Numbered from the stretch's first letter, positions 1-9,714 are shown. The stretch: 64,000 nt of DNA from Prevotella melaninogenica (GCF_018127925.1 NZ_CP072348.1:875501-939500), one strand, 5' to 3'. Made by a program: numbers and translations. Notes: generated by a model not told the origin, from the letters alone.

Positions 1-1
1 A

Positions 2-589
2 TTAGGTGCCAACCCTGCCGAATTTGCAGGTGAGAATCCGTTTACGGGTGAGATAGAAGTACAGCTGAAAGCTAACTATGCTAACAATGACTCTATCCGC
101 AATATTGTTCAGCAGTTGCGTACCTATCGTGGTGTGAGTGACATCACTTATCCACAGAGCTTGGTAGAAAGTGTAAACCAAACTTTGGGTAAGATTAGTT
201 TGGTATTATTGGTTATTGCTGTATTGCTCACCATCATATCATTCTCTCTGATTAACAACACTATCCGATTGAGTATCTATGCACATCGCTTCTCAATCCA
301 CACGATGAAACTTGTTGGTGGTTCATGGAGTTTTATCCGTGCACCATTCTTGCGCCGTGCGGTATTAGAAGGATTGGTTTCAGCCCTATTGGCAATTGCA
401 GTCTTGGGTATCGGAATATGTCTCCTGTACGAAAAGGAACCAGAGATTACGAAATTACTGTCATGGGATGCATTGATTATCACAGCAATCGTAATGTTAG
501 CTTTTGGTGTGATTATTGCAACCTTCTGCGCATGGCTGTCAGTAAACAAGTTCCTGCGCATGAAGGCAGGTGACTTATATAAGATTTAA
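2..589 (+). CDS. ftsX: Cell division protein FtsX, 3' part (5' end outside window)
   Basis: The reading frame is open from base 2, so the gene starts before the window; 195 codons are visible. FtsX is the inner-membrane partner of the FtsE ATPase and relays divisome signals to peptidoglycan hydrolases. The visible part starts with the end of the periplasmic loop (LGANPAEF, then ENPFTGEIEV, typical of FtsX) and carries three hydrophobic segments around residues 60-85, 115-140 and 155-180 of the fragment, as expected for the permease-like C-terminal half. It ends at TAA 587-589. DUF3098 and uppP follow on the same strand. Confidence 0.9.
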   Translation, partial: LGANPAEFAGENPFTGEIEVQLKANYANNDSIRNIVQQLRTYRGVSDITYPQSLVESVNQTLGKISLVLLVIAVLLTIISFSLINNTIRLSIYAHRFSIHTMKLVGGSWSFIRAPFLRRAVLEGLVSALLAIAVLGIGICLLYEKEPEITKLLSWDALIITAIVMLAFGVIIATFCAWLSVNKFLRMKAGDLYKI

Positions 590-720
590 AAGGAACAGTA
601 AAAAGGGGAAAAGATAAGAGAGTAAAAGTTTCTTGTAGATGGAAAAGAGAAAAACTCATTATTCCAACTAACTTCTTTAACTTCTCAATCTCAGCCCCTT
701 GAACTCTTCAAAAATAGAAT

Positions 721-963
721 ATGGACAAAAGAAATTTAGCTTTTGGTAAGACCAACTTTATTTTGTTGGCTATAGGTGTAGCCGTTGTTATTCTCGGCTT
801 TATCCTTATGAGTGGTGGAACATCTACTGAAACCGTATTTGATCCAGACATCTTCAGTGCCCGTCACATCAAGGTAGCGCCCATTGTTACCTTTATTGGT
901 TTTATCTCTATCATTGGTGCTATTCTCTATCAGCCGAAAGAAACTAAAGAAGTGGAGGAATAA
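721..963 (+). CDS. DUF3098 family small membrane protein
   Basis: An 80-residue protein with two hydrophobic segments (about 13-31 and 50-68) joined by a short loop containing FDPDIFSARHIKVAP, the conserved core of DUF3098. Both termini are charged and probably cytoplasmic. The family is found in Bacteroidetes next to ftsX and uppP, so a cell-envelope role is inferred from context; the biochemical function is unknown. Its stop codon TAA shares its last base with the ATG of uppP, indicating translational coupling. Confidence 0.85.
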   Translation: MDKRNLAFGKTNFILLAIGVAVVILGFILMSGGTSTETVFDPDIFSARHIKVAPIVTFIGFISIIGAILYQPKETKEVEE

Positions 964-1823
964 TGACACTTTTACAAACGATTATTATCTCTATTGTCGA
1001 AGGGCTAACGGAGTTCCTTCCTGTGTCATCTACGGGTCACATGATTATTACACAAAATCTTTTAGGTGTACCATCAGGTGACGATTTTGTACATGCCTTT
1101 ACCTTCATCATCCAGTTTGGTGCTATCCTCTCTGTCGTATGCTTATATTGGAAACGCTTTTTCCAAATCGATCATACCCCAGTGCCTGTTGATGAAACTT
1201 GTACTTTCAAAAGGATTATTCACCCAATCCGCTTCTACTGGTTATTGTTCATTGGTGTCCTACCAGCTGTTATCATTGGCTTAGCAGCTAAGAAAAGTGG
1301 TTTACTTGACTGGCTGCTCGACTCAGTTTGGGTTGTAGCAATAATGCTCGTTGTGGGTGGTATCTTCATGCTTTACTGCGATAAACTGTTCAATAAGGGA
1401 AAAGAAGAGAATCAAGTAACTGAAAAACGTGCCTTTAGCATTGGTCTTTTCCAGTGCTTATCGGTTATACCTGGCACAAGTCGCTCTATGGCTACCATCG
1501 TTGGCGGTATGGCAAACGGATTGACACGTAAGCGTGCAGCAGAGTTCTCATTCTTCCTTGCAGTACCTACTATGGCTGGTGCAACACTACTCGACCTACT
1601 TGATTTATTAAAAGGTGACAGCACATGGGCGTCTGCTCATAACCTTATAATGCTCGCTGTAGGCTGTGTTGTATCATTTATCGTTGCGCTATTGGCAATG
1701 AAATGGTTTGTAAGTTTCCTTGCAAAATATGGTTTCAAGTGGTTCGGTTGGTATCGTATCATCGTTGGCGTTATCATTATTATAATGCTACTCTGTGATA
1801 TTCCACTGAATATGGTTGACTAA
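963..1823 (+). CDS. uppP: Undecaprenyl-diphosphatase UppP (BacA)
   Basis: A 286-residue polytopic membrane protein. UppP dephosphorylates undecaprenyl diphosphate to the monophosphate, regenerating the lipid carrier for peptidoglycan and O-antigen and giving bacitracin tolerance. The N-terminal motif EGLTEFLPVSSTGH and the second motif PGTSRSMATIVGG are the two family active-site signatures, and length is normal. The start codon overlaps the DUF3098 stop by one base. truB follows after about 20 bases. Confidence 0.97.
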   Translation: MTLLQTIIISIVEGLTEFLPVSSTGHMIITQNLLGVPSGDDFVHAFTFIIQFGAILSVVCLYWKRFFQIDHTPVPVDETCTFKRIIHPIRFYWLLFIGVLPAVIIGLAAKKSGLLDWLLDSVWVVAIMLVVGGIFMLYCDKLFNKGKEENQVTEKRAFSIGLFQCLSVIPGTSRSMATIVGGMANGLTRKRAAEFSFFLAVPTMAGATLLDLLDLLKGDSTWASAHNLIMLAVGCVVSFIVALLAMKWFVSFLAKYGFKWFGWYRIIVGVIIIIMLLCDIPLNMVD

Positions 1824-1844
1824 TCTTATATACTTATTGCCCTA

Positions 1845-2543
1845 ATGAACTTCAAAGAAGGAGTAATCATCCCTATCGACAAGCCCTACGGAATCACCAG
1901 TTTCAAGGCATTGGCGCACGTACGTTACCTTTGTACACAGGCGAATGACGGAAAAGTAAAGATTGGTCATGCAGGTACTTTAGACCCTTTGGCTACAGGA
2001 GTACTCATCCTTGCTACGGGTAAGATGACAAAGCAGATTGAAACCTTGCAGACACACACAAAGGAATATACAGCTACTCTTCAGTTGGGAGCAACCACAC
2101 CGAGCTACGATATGGAGCATGAGGTGAATGAAACCTTCCCAACAGAACACATAACAAGGGAACTGATAGACGCTACACTTCCTCAGTTTGTGGGTGATAT
2201 CGAGCAGATTCCACCAACTTACAGTGCTGTAAAGGTGGATGGTAAGCGTGCTTTCGACTATCGAAGAAAAGGTAAGGATGTTACGTTAAAACCTAAGAAC
2301 ATTCGCATTGATGAGATAGAAGTATTAGACTTCGATGCAGAGAAGATGCAACTATCAATTCGTGTGGTCTGCGGTAAAGGTACTTATATCCGCGCATTGG
2401 CACGCGACCTTGGCAGAGCTGTGAATAGCGGAGCCTATCTTACAGCATTGCGCCGCACACGTGTTGGAGACGTAAAAGTGGAAGACTGCGTCAATTATGA
2501 CCAGTTTGAAGCATGGCTTCAGCAACAAACAATAGAAAAATAA
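1845..2543 (+). CDS. truB: tRNA pseudouridine(55) synthase TruB
   Basis: A 232-residue enzyme that isomerises U55 to pseudouridine in the T-loop of tRNAs. The signature GHAGTLDPLATGVL is present, with the catalytic aspartate at D47; the KxxKxYxA-type motif (KEYTATLQLG) and the RALARDLG segment are also visible. It is short compared with E. coli TruB and lacks a full C-terminal PUA extension, as is common in Bacteroidetes. It sits between uppP and queA, so two tRNA-modification genes are adjacent. Confidence 0.96.
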   Translation: MNFKEGVIIPIDKPYGITSFKALAHVRYLCTQANDGKVKIGHAGTLDPLATGVLILATGKMTKQIETLQTHTKEYTATLQLGATTPSYDMEHEVNETFPTEHITRELIDATLPQFVGDIEQIPPTYSAVKVDGKRAFDYRRKGKDVTLKPKNIRIDEIEVLDFDAEKMQLSIRVVCGKGTYIRALARDLGRAVNSGAYLTALRRTRVGDVKVEDCVNYDQFEAWLQQQTIEK

Positions 2544-2564
2544 TAAACTCCCCAATATAAAAAT

Positions 2565-3749
2565 ATGAAGCTTTCACAGTTTAAATTCAACTTACCAAAA
2601 GAGCAGGTAGCCTTATATCCACATTCATCTGAGCGTGTACTGACACGTACTGATGGCAGCACACAGACCTTCACTGTTACACGTCGTGACGAAGGTAGAC
2701 TGATGGTGTTACACCGTAAGTCAGGAAAGATTGACATGTTTAAGGGTGAGATCAATGGTGAACCTAAGGAAGAAGACTACATCCGCTTCAAAGATGTATT
2801 CAATTACTTCGATGAGGGCGATGCTTTTATCTTCAATGATACTAAGGTTTTCCCAGCTCGTCTGTATGGAACAAAGGAGAAGACTGATGCTAAGATTGAG
2901 GTATTCCTCCTTCGTGAACTGAATCAGGAGATGCGTCTTTGGGACGTATTGGTTGAGCCTGCACGTAAGATTCGTATCGGAAATAAGCTTTTCTTTGACG
3001 AATCTGGCACAATGGTGGCTGAGGTTATTGACAACACGACTTCTCGTGGTCGCACACTTCGTTTCCTTTACGACTGTCCGCACGATGAATTTAAGCGTGA
3101 GTTGTTTGCTTTGGGTGAAGCTCCATTACCACGTTATATCATTGACAATCGTCCAAAGGAGGATGGAGAAGAGTTTGCACACGCAACAGCTGACGACATG
3201 GAGCACTTCCAGTCAGTCTTTGCAAAGAACGAAGGCGCAGTCTCTGCACCAGGAACAAACATCCACTTCTCTGAACACATGATGAAGATGATGGATATTA
3301 AGGGAATCAAGAAAGCATTCATCACTTTACATTGTGGCTTAGGTAACTTCCATGACATTGAAGTAGAAGATCTTACAAAGCACAAGATGGATTCTGAAGA
3401 GATGCACATCAATGCCGATGCTTGTCGTATTGCCAATGGTGCTAAACAGGCAGGACATCGCCTTTGTGCCGTCGGTGCGAGTGTTGTTAAGGCTACAGAG
3501 ACAGCCGTTGGTACAGATGGTATGTTGAAAGAGTACGATGGTTGGACCAATGAATTTATCTTCCCTCCATACAACTTTGGCTTTGCTGACTCTATGTTGG
3601 TTAATTTCTATCACCCATATTCAACCTTATTGATGGAAACAGCAGCCTTCGGAGGTTATGATCTTGTGATGGAAGCATATGACAAAGCGGTAAAGAATGG
3701 TTATATGTTTGGTTGCTTCGGTGACTCATTGTTGATTCTCAACGATTAA
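2565..3749 (+). CDS. queA: S-adenosylmethionine:tRNA ribosyltransferase-isomerase QueA
   Basis: A 394-residue enzyme of queuosine synthesis that transfers and isomerises the ribosyl moiety of SAM onto preQ1-modified tRNA, giving epoxyqueuosine. Family motifs include FIFNDTKVFPARLYG, ALGEAPLPRYI and the C-terminal FIFPPYNF and NFYHPYSTLLM. Compared with the usual roughly 345-355 residues it is long: extra residues lie near positions 26-70, between the N-terminal PKEQVALYP and the FNYFDEGDAF segment. folK starts one base after its stop, so the two are surely cotranscribed. Confidence 0.95.
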   Translation: MKLSQFKFNLPKEQVALYPHSSERVLTRTDGSTQTFTVTRRDEGRLMVLHRKSGKIDMFKGEINGEPKEEDYIRFKDVFNYFDEGDAFIFNDTKVFPARLYGTKEKTDAKIEVFLLRELNQEMRLWDVLVEPARKIRIGNKLFFDESGTMVAEVIDNTTSRGRTLRFLYDCPHDEFKRELFALGEAPLPRYIIDNRPKEDGEEFAHATADDMEHFQSVFAKNEGAVSAPGTNIHFSEHMMKMMDIKGIKKAFITLHCGLGNFHDIEVEDLTKHKMDSEEMHINADACRIANGAKQAGHRLCAVGASVVKATETAVGTDGMLKEYDGWTNEFIFPPYNFGFADSMLVNFYHPYSTLLMETAAFGGYDLVMEAYDKAVKNGYMFGCFGDSLLILND

Positions 3750-3750
3750 T

Positions 3751-4161
3751 ATGCACATAGTTTATTTATCCCTCGGCACAAATCTTGGCAATAGAAAGGC
3801 TATTATGCACGAGGCGATAGCATTGATAGAAAAAAAGATTGGCACAGTTTTGCGCCAATCTTCTTTTCATGAAACGGAGCCTTGGGGGTTTGAGAGTCCT
3901 AATCTCTTCCTCAATGCCTGTGTATGTGTTTCAACATCGCTTGCCCCTCGACAGCTATTAGAGGTGACACAAGCTATAGAAATAGAGATGGGGCGGGTAA
4001 AAAAGTCTATCAATGCACAATATACAGACCGCATCATTGATATTGACATCCTGCTTTACGACAAGCTAAATATCAATGAACCAGACCTTATCATTCCCCA
4101 CCCTCTTATGGAAGAGCGTGAATTTGTTATGCTTCCTTTAAAGGAGATATGGGAGGATTAG
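3751..4161 (+). CDS. folK: 2-amino-4-hydroxy-6-hydroxymethyldihydropteridine diphosphokinase FolK
   Basis: A 136-residue pyrophosphokinase that transfers diphosphate from ATP to hydroxymethyl-dihydropterin in folate synthesis. LSLGTNLGNR at the N terminus, ETEPWGF in the pterin-binding loop, and DRIIDIDILLYD with the metal-binding aspartates are all intact. It is somewhat shorter than E. coli FolK at the C terminus, which is common. It follows queA with a one-base gap. Another folate/pterin gene, folE, lies at 28533. Confidence 0.93.
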   Translation: MHIVYLSLGTNLGNRKAIMHEAIALIEKKIGTVLRQSSFHETEPWGFESPNLFLNACVCVSTSLAPRQLLEVTQAIEIEMGRVKKSINAQYTDRIIDIDILLYDKLNINEPDLIIPHPLMEEREFVMLPLKEIWED

Positions 4162-4273
4162 ACTGTCTCAAGTCATAAAATAAACTAAATCTATTTGCTT
4201 TAAGTGTTCTCAAACTTACACAACCCTGACATAAAATATAACAAACCAATATTTTGACTAATAAGATAAACAA

Positions 4274-6709
4274 ATGAAAAGAACTTTATTATTAGTACTA
4301 ACTGCGTTTACTAACATTCTACTTGCTAACGCAGAACCCATCACTAAAGCGCGTGCTTTGAGTATTGCAGCTAAATACATCAACAACCCAAAACTATCGA
4401 ACGATACTCCCAAAACCCGCTCATCACAAGCGAATGAGCAACCAGCCTATTACATCTTTACAAATCCAAACGACAAGAAATTCGTTATTATCTCTGGAGA
4501 AAGTAAACTCAACGAGCTCGTGGGTTATGGAGATAAGATGACAGAAAACCCCAACGACCAGCCTCCATACTTCAAACTGTTCTTAAAGGAATATGAACGT
4601 GTTGTAAAAGAAGTGCGTTCTAAAGCTACAGTTACTACCCCACAGCGTCCTATCAAACGAAAGGTAGAACCCTTGCTTACTTGTAAGTGGAGCCAGTATG
4701 ACCCTTTCAATAAGTACACCCCACTAAGTGATGGTCAGCATACACCTACTGGCTGTGTTGCAACAGCCACAGCACAGGTGATGTTCTACAATAAATGGCC
4801 TAAGAATCGACCACAAGATTATATAGCATCAACAGGTGATGATGCTAAGAAGAGTGCTACTTATTGGTGGGATGAGATGAAGAACACGACTAATGAGATG
4901 GGAACGGAACATTCTCGACAAGCCGTTGGCGTATTGATGTATGATATTGGTAAGGCTGTCAATATGAGATACTATTATAGAGGTAGTGACTCAAACTTAC
5001 AATATGCTTGCAATGCACTTCGCGACAAGTTCGACTATACCGTGCGTTATCTTGACAAAAACTTCCTTCCTGCCAATGACTTCCTCAATGAGGTGATGCA
5101 AGAAATCTCAGACGGATACCCTGTCTTGGTAGTAGGTGGTCCTCATGCCTTTGTTTATGATGGCTATGATGAGCAAGGCCTCATTCACACCAACTGGGGC
5201 TGGGGAGGTGAAAACGACGGATACTTCGACATCAACATAGTTACCCTTAATGTTTCAGGCTTTGCCCTCAATAGTGGAACATTCTGGGACGATATCTCAG
5301 TTGTCTTTGCCCATCCTAACGACGGTAAGGCTACACCTTTTAAGGATATAGAGCGCGGATTAGATGCAAGAACCACCACTTCACTCACTATTGACAAGAC
5401 AGAAGCAAACCGTTCTGAAAGTTTCAGTGCAAAGATTGAGAAGTTAGGCTCGTATAGTTCGGTGAAAGGTGAACTTGGTGTATTCACTGGGAAGGTTGTA
5501 CTTGCCCTTTATAATGACAAGAACGAACGAGTAAAAATCTTCAACTCAACTGCAAGCGACCAGACTTGGGCATCTATCTTTACTTCCATGTCCTTTGATG
5601 TTACTGATATTAACTTTAAGGGTATTGCTGACGGAAACTACCGTTTAGTACCCGTATTCTCTGAGATGCTCAATACCAAGACGAAAGAACACGGCGACTG
5701 GAAGCCAATCAATCACGCCAATGAGATAGAAGTAAAACTCACTCCAAATGCAGTACAGCTCAATACAAATAACCCAAAGGATGTAGTTGTTATTGAAAAG
5801 GCACCAAGCCTACTTGCACCTTATTATGAGGGTTCTGGATTTAAGGGTGCATACAGCTTCACGATGTATAACCCTGGACGTGAAGAGGTGCGTGGTGAGC
5901 TTGTGATGACACTTACAAATCAAGAGACAAAGAAAGAATATAATGGTTATCTACTTACTCCAAACGTTGTTGCACAACGTCTTGGACGAACTACCTTTGT
6001 CATTAATATGCTTCCACTATATTACAACAAACCAAGTTTAGGGAATCTTCCAAGAGGCAAATATGACGTCAAACTATCAATAAAAGCCAATAGAAAAGGA
6101 ACCGAAGTAGAGATACCTATTGACATGAAAGAGCCATTCGAGATCGAAGTATTACCTTATGTCAATAATGGAAATATCGAATTAACTTTCCTCGACTACT
6201 ATGCGGATGGTAAATACGCCAATTACAGCACCTTCCAACTTAATAAGATAAAGAATATCAGTCTGCAAGTACATTCTAAAGTATCTGGCTATCAGATCAG
6301 AAATGGCTACCGCGGTCCAATCCATTATCGTCTACTCGATTTGACAAGTAACAAGTGGATTGAATTAGGAACTGTTCATAATGTTTATCTCCCTTGTGAT
6401 GCAGACAACAATGCAGCCGAGACACGTATCACATTCTCTGCTTCTCAGTTAGAACCTAACCATTCATACGAAATACATTTAGAGCTTGAGCGAGACGGAC
6501 AACGACAAGATACATGGAACCCACTTGTACTACGCAATGTCTTCAACACCATCAATGAGTTAAATCCTACAGGAATCAATTCAATTAATTACAACAAAAA
6601 TACCGCAAAAAATATCTTTACACTACAAGGTATTCGCCTGTCAAAGACTTGGGAAGAACTCCCTGCAGGCATCTATATCATTGATGGTAAGAAAGTAATT
6701 AAGAAATAG
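4274..6709 (+). CDS. Secreted C10-family cysteine protease (streptopain/interpain-like) with type IX-like tail
   Basis: An 811-residue secreted protease. Residues 1-20 form a Sec signal peptide ending in ANA, followed by a propeptide resembling the SpeB/interpain prodomain (FVIISGESKLNELVGYGD). The peptidase C10 domain spans roughly 130-350: the catalytic cysteine is C161 in TPTGCVATA, the histidine is H291 in GGPHAFVYDG, and HTNWGWGGENDGYF follows. Residues 380-740 look like beta-rich immunoglobulin-type modules. The last 50 residues (IFTLQGIRLS, then LPAGIYIIDGKKVIKK) match Prevotella-style type IX sorting tails, so surface or extracellular location is inferred; porW and porX lie further along. 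A terminator hairpin follows. Confidence 0.9.
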   Translation: MKRTLLLVLTAFTNILLANAEPITKARALSIAAKYINNPKLSNDTPKTRSSQANEQPAYYIFTNPNDKKFVIISGESKLNELVGYGDKMTENPNDQPPYFKLFLKEYERVVKEVRSKATVTTPQRPIKRKVEPLLTCKWSQYDPFNKYTPLSDGQHTPTGCVATATAQVMFYNKWPKNRPQDYIASTGDDAKKSATYWWDEMKNTTNEMGTEHSRQAVGVLMYDIGKAVNMRYYYRGSDSNLQYACNALRDKFDYTVRYLDKNFLPANDFLNEVMQEISDGYPVLVVGGPHAFVYDGYDEQGLIHTNWGWGGENDGYFDINIVTLNVSGFALNSGTFWDDISVVFAHPNDGKATPFKDIERGLDARTTTSLTIDKTEANRSESFSAKIEKLGSYSSVKGELGVFTGKVVLALYNDKNERVKIFNSTASDQTWASIFTSMSFDVTDINFKGIADGNYRLVPVFSEMLNTKTKEHGDWKPINHANEIEVKLTPNAVQLNTNNPKDVVVIEKAPSLLAPYYEGSGFKGAYSFTMYNPGREEVRGELVMTLTNQETKKEYNGYLLTPNVVAQRLGRTTFVINMLPLYYNKPSLGNLPRGKYDVKLSIKANRKGTEVEIPIDMKEPFEIEVLPYVNNGNIELTFLDYYADGKYANYSTFQLNKIKNISLQVHSKVSGYQIRNGYRGPIHYRLLDLTSNKWIELGTVHNVYLPCDADNNAAETRITFSASQLEPNHSYEIHLELERDGQRQDTWNPLVLRNVFNTINELNPTGINSINYNKNTAKNIFTLQGIRLSKTWEELPAGIYIIDGKKVIKK

Positions 6710-6784
6710 GAAAGAGACTATCTGTATAACAAATACGGATAATATTGAGTTTTCAAACTCCAATAAAAAGATTAAAAGCCAAGT

Positions 6785-6830
6785 CGGTCATTGTGTATTA
6801 TCTCATAATATGCGATGACCGATTTTCTGT
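6785..6830 (+). terminator. Hairpin terminator after the C10 protease
   Basis: A 17-bp stem with a few G-U pairs and a 3-base loop (CGGTCATTG... / ...CGATGACCG) is followed by ATTTTCTGTT. It lies 75 bases after the protease stop. Confidence 0.7.
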
Positions 6831-6898
6831 TAAGGCAAATCATACCATAATTACCAATCTCTTTGTAAATATTTTTCACCGCTTCGATTTTTATTAAG

Positions 6899-7051
6899 GC
6901 TTAATTGGACTCGAATTAACGCCCTTTTGGCTTCTAAAAGGTGCCCTTTTGAAGTCTTATTAATGCCCTTTTGCAAGCCAATTAAGCACCTTTTGCAAAC
7001 CATTCTTGTAACATCCTCAATATAAAAGAGTTACAAAGGCGCATAGAAAGA
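6899..7051. repeat. Family A 22-bp-period element, copy A1
   Basis: Seven units start at 6899, 6921, 6943, 6965, 6986, 7008 and 7030 (spacing 22,22,22,21,22,22). Units 2-4 start GCCCTTTTG, unit 5 GCACCTTTTG, unit 6 GTAAC and unit 7 GTTACAA. Copies A2 and A3 share the same register. It lies between the convergent C10 protease and rpsO genes. The rest of the gap (7052-7232) is AT-rich and I see nothing else in it. Confidence 0.85.
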
Positions 7052-7234
7052 CTATTCTTTACTATTTTTCTACTATGACATCAGGAGATAATGTAAAGAA
7101 AATTCAAGCCTTCTAAAAACTTTTAGAAAACTCTATTACACGGACATTCTAATACTTAGAATATTGAGATAATATAAAAAAGGAAACAAAACTATCTCTT
7201 AAGAACAAAAACAATAGTAGCAGGAGACAAAGAA

Positions 7235-7290
7235 AAAAGGTAAGAAAGTAAAGTATGGATAAACCAACTTTAACTTTCTTACCTTTTATT
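7235..7290 (-). terminator. Terminator of rpsO
   Basis: Inverted repeat AAAGGTAAGAAAGT...ACTTTCTTACCTTT, followed on the minus strand by TTTTTTC. It lies just past the rpsO stop and could work in both directions. Confidence 0.75.
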
Positions 7291-7308
7291 TTTTTGCTTT
7301 CAGAAGTC

Positions 7309-7584
7309 TTACTTACGTAGACCCAAAGCCTTGATGATAGCACGGTAGCGCTCAACATCGCGATCGTAGAGGTAATCGAGCAATGCACGACGCTTACCTA
7401 CGAGCTGTGTCAATGAACGAGTTGTAACATAATCCTTGCGATTCTTCTTTACGTGCTCGGTCAAGTGCTTGATACGATAAGAGAAAAGAGCAATCTGGCT
7501 CTCAGCTGAACCTGTATCAGTTGTGCTCTGTGCCTTACCATACTGTGCGAAGATTTCTGCCTTCTTTGTCTTGTCTAAATACAT
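7309..7584 (-). CDS. rpsO: 30S ribosomal protein S15
   Basis: A 91-residue ribosomal protein that binds 16S rRNA early in 30S central-domain assembly. DTGSAESQIALFSYRIKHLTEH and the GKRRALLDYL core of S15 are intact, and length is normal for the family. It is a single-gene transcription unit with its own strong promoter (7693-7723) and terminator. Its leader of about 100 bases could host S15 autoregulation, but I cannot demonstrate a specific structure. Confidence 0.98.
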   Translation of the reverse strand: MYLDKTKKAEIFAQYGKAQSTTDTGSAESQIALFSYRIKHLTEHVKKNRKDYVTTRSLTQLVGKRRALLDYLYDRDVERYRAIIKALGLRK

Positions 7585-7692
7585 AATTTTGTTTTGATTA
7601 ATGTGATTTGCAATTACATCTTTCCGTCGTTAGCCGCCTTAATCACAACGGGTTACGACATCAAATGCATCGGACGTTCCGAAAATGCTGTG

Positions 7693-7723
7693 CAAAGTTA
7701 CAACTTTTTATTGGAACCACAAA
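7693..7723 (-). promoter_or_regulatory. rpsO promoter, Bacteroidetes type
   Basis: Read on the minus strand: TTTG, 19 bases, TAACTTTG. This fits the Bacteroidetes -33/-7 consensus TTTG-N19-21-TAnnTTTG exactly. Confidence 0.75.
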
Positions 7724-7743
7724 CGTTTTCCATTTTTTATTCG

Positions 7744-7751
7744 TAATTTTG
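7744..7751 (+). promoter_or_regulatory. typA promoter -7 box
   Basis: TAATTTTG matches TAnnTTTG and ends 37 bases before the typA ATG. I see no clear -33 TTTG. It is divergent from the rpsO promoter. Confidence 0.6.
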
Positions 7752-7788
7752 CAGCATAAATTTAGCGTAAGCTTTTTAAGGTATTTAA

Positions 7789-9591
7789 ATGCAAGATATT
7801 CGTAACATCGCAGTTATTGCACACGTAGACCACGGTAAGACAACCTTGGTTGACAAGATGATGCTCGCTGGAAAACTTTTCCGTGACGGACAAGACAACA
7901 GCGGAGAAGTTCTCGACTCTAATGACTTGGAGCGCGAACGAGGGATAACAATTCTGAGTAAGAATGTAAGTATTAATTGGAAAGGAGTAAAAATCAACAT
8001 CCTCGACACGCCGGGTCACTCTGACTTCGGTGGTGAGGTTGAGCGTGTGCTGAACATGGCAGACGGCTGTTTGTTGCTCGTAGACGCTTTTGAAGGTCCT
8101 ATGCCACAGACACGTTTTGTGCTACAAAAGGCCCTTCAACTTGGTTTGAAACCAGTTGTTGTTATTAACAAGGTAGACAAACCTAACTGTCGTCCTGAGG
8201 AAGTATATGAGATGGTATTCGATCTCATGTGCGACCTTAACGCTACAGAAGACCAGTTGAACTTCCCTGTTGTCTATGGTTCAGCTAAGAATGGCTGGAT
8301 GAATGAAGACTGGAAGAAGCCAACAGATAATATTGAATATCTGCTCGACCTCATTATTAAGGCAATCCCTGCTCCTAAGCAGATTGAAGGAACACCACAG
8401 ATGCTGATTACATCTTTGGACTATTCAAGCTATACAGGACGTATCGCCGTTGGTCGTGTACACCGTGGTACACTGAAAGATGGACAGAATATTACAATCT
8501 GTCACCGCGACGGAACACAGGAACGCACTAAGATTAAAGAGCTTCATACCTTCGAAGGTATGGGACATAAGAAGACTGATGCCGTAGATTCAGGCGACAT
8601 TTGTGCCGTAATTGGCTTAGAGAAGTTTGAGATTGGTGATACTATTGCTGATTTTGAGAATCCAGAACCACTGCCACCTATCGCTGTTGACGAACCAACA
8701 ATGAGTATGCTCTTCACCATCAACGACTCTCCTTTCTTTGGAAAAGAAGGTAAGTTCTGTACCTCTCGTCACATTAGCGATCGTCTGAATAAGGAACTTG
8801 AAAAGAACCTTGCACTTCGTGTGCGTCCGATGGAGGACTCTATGGATAAGTGGATTGTTAGTGGTCGTGGTGTACTTCACCTCTCTGTCCTCATTGAGAC
8901 AATGCGTCGCGAGGGCTATGAGTTGCAGGTTGGTCAGCCACAGGTTATCTATAAGGAGATTGATGGTCAGAAGTGTGAGCCTATTGAGGAGTTGACAATC
9001 AACGTACCAACAGATTTCTCAAGTAAGATGATTGATATGGTGACTCGTCGTAAGGGTGATCTTCTCGGTATGGATGCTGAGGGTGAGCGTGTGAACATCA
9101 CCTTTGAAATACCATCACGTGGTATCATTGGTCTGCGTACCAACGTCTTAACAGCCAGCCAGGGTGAAGCTATCATGGCGCACCGTTTCAAAGATTATCA
9201 GCCATTCAAGGGCGAAATCGTACGCCGTACAAATGGTTCAATGATTGCATTGGAAGCTGGTACTGCCTACGCATACGCTATCGATAAGTTGCAGGATCGT
9301 GGTAAGTTCTTCATCGATTCAGGTGAGGAAGTTTATGGCGGACAGGTTGTTGGCGAGCATGTTCACGACAATGACCTCGTTATCAACGTTACGAAGGCAA
9401 AGCAGTTAACCAACGTCCGTGCATCTGGTTCTGACGAGAAGGCACGCGTCATCCCTAAGACCGAGATGAGTCTTGAGGAATGTCTTGAGTACATCAAGGG
9501 CAACGAGTATGTTGAGGTAACTCCAAAGAACATTCGTATGCGTAAGATTACGCTCGATCATAATGATCGTAAGCGTGAGAGTAAAGAATAG
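7789..9591 (+). CDS. typA: Ribosome-associated GTPase TypA/BipA
   Basis: A 600-residue translational GTPase of the EF-G-like group that assists ribosome assembly and stress adaptation. The G domain shows G1 [10 protein letters not shown]3 [16 protein letters not shown] and G4 NKVDKP. Domain II starts near residue 205 ([19 protein letters not shown]), the EF-G III/V-like domains follow, and the BipA-specific C-terminal domain ([16 protein letters not shown], ending in [10 protein letters not shown]) completes it. Length is normal. It is transcribed alone and ends in a clear terminator. Confidence 0.98.
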   Translation: MQDIRNIAVIAHVDHGKTTLVDKMMLAGKLFRDGQDNSGEVLDSNDLERERGITILSKNVSINWKGVKINILDTPGHSDFGGEVERVLNMADGCLLLVDAFEGPMPQTRFVLQKALQLGLKPVVVINKVDKPNCRPEEVYEMVFDLMCDLNATEDQLNFPVVYGSAKNGWMNEDWKKPTDNIEYLLDLIIKAIPAPKQIEGTPQMLITSLDYSSYTGRIAVGRVHRGTLKDGQNITICHRDGTQERTKIKELHTFEGMGHKKTDAVDSGDICAVIGLEKFEIGDTIADFENPEPLPPIAVDEPTMSMLFTINDSPFFGKEGKFCTSRHISDRLNKELEKNLALRVRPMEDSMDKWIVSGRGVLHLSVLIETMRREGYELQVGQPQVIYKEIDGQKCEPIEELTINVPTDFSSKMIDMVTRRKGDLLGMDAEGERVNITFEIPSRGIIGLRTNVLTASQGEAIMAHRFKDYQPFKGEIVRRTNGSMIALEAGTAYAYAIDKLQDRGKFFIDSGEEVYGGQVVGEHVHDNDLVINVTKAKQLTNVRASGSDEKARVIPKTEMSLEECLEYIKGNEYVEVTPKNIRMRKITLDHNDRKRESKE

Positions 9592-9617
9592 ACATCTTAC
9601 TAATAATAAGTTAGAAA

Positions 9618-9650
9618 GGCGGCTGTCCACAACGGATAGCCGTCTTTTTT
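9618..9650 (+). terminator. Terminator of typA
   Basis: Stem GGCGGCTGTCC / GGATAGCCGTC with loop ACAAC, followed directly by TTTTTT. Confidence 0.9.
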
Positions 9651-9714
9651 CGCTTAAAACAGGAATAACTTTTATTATAATTCATATTGGTTACTTACTA
9701 TGCTACTTTTTGTT

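Noticed and set aside
6899-7051. Family A as a CRISPR array
   Set aside because: No fixed repeat with variable spacers; units are contiguous, diverged and 22 bp, and no cas genes are present.
7608-7805. 65-codon ORF between rpsO and typA
   Set aside because: It covers both divergent promoters and has no recognisable features.
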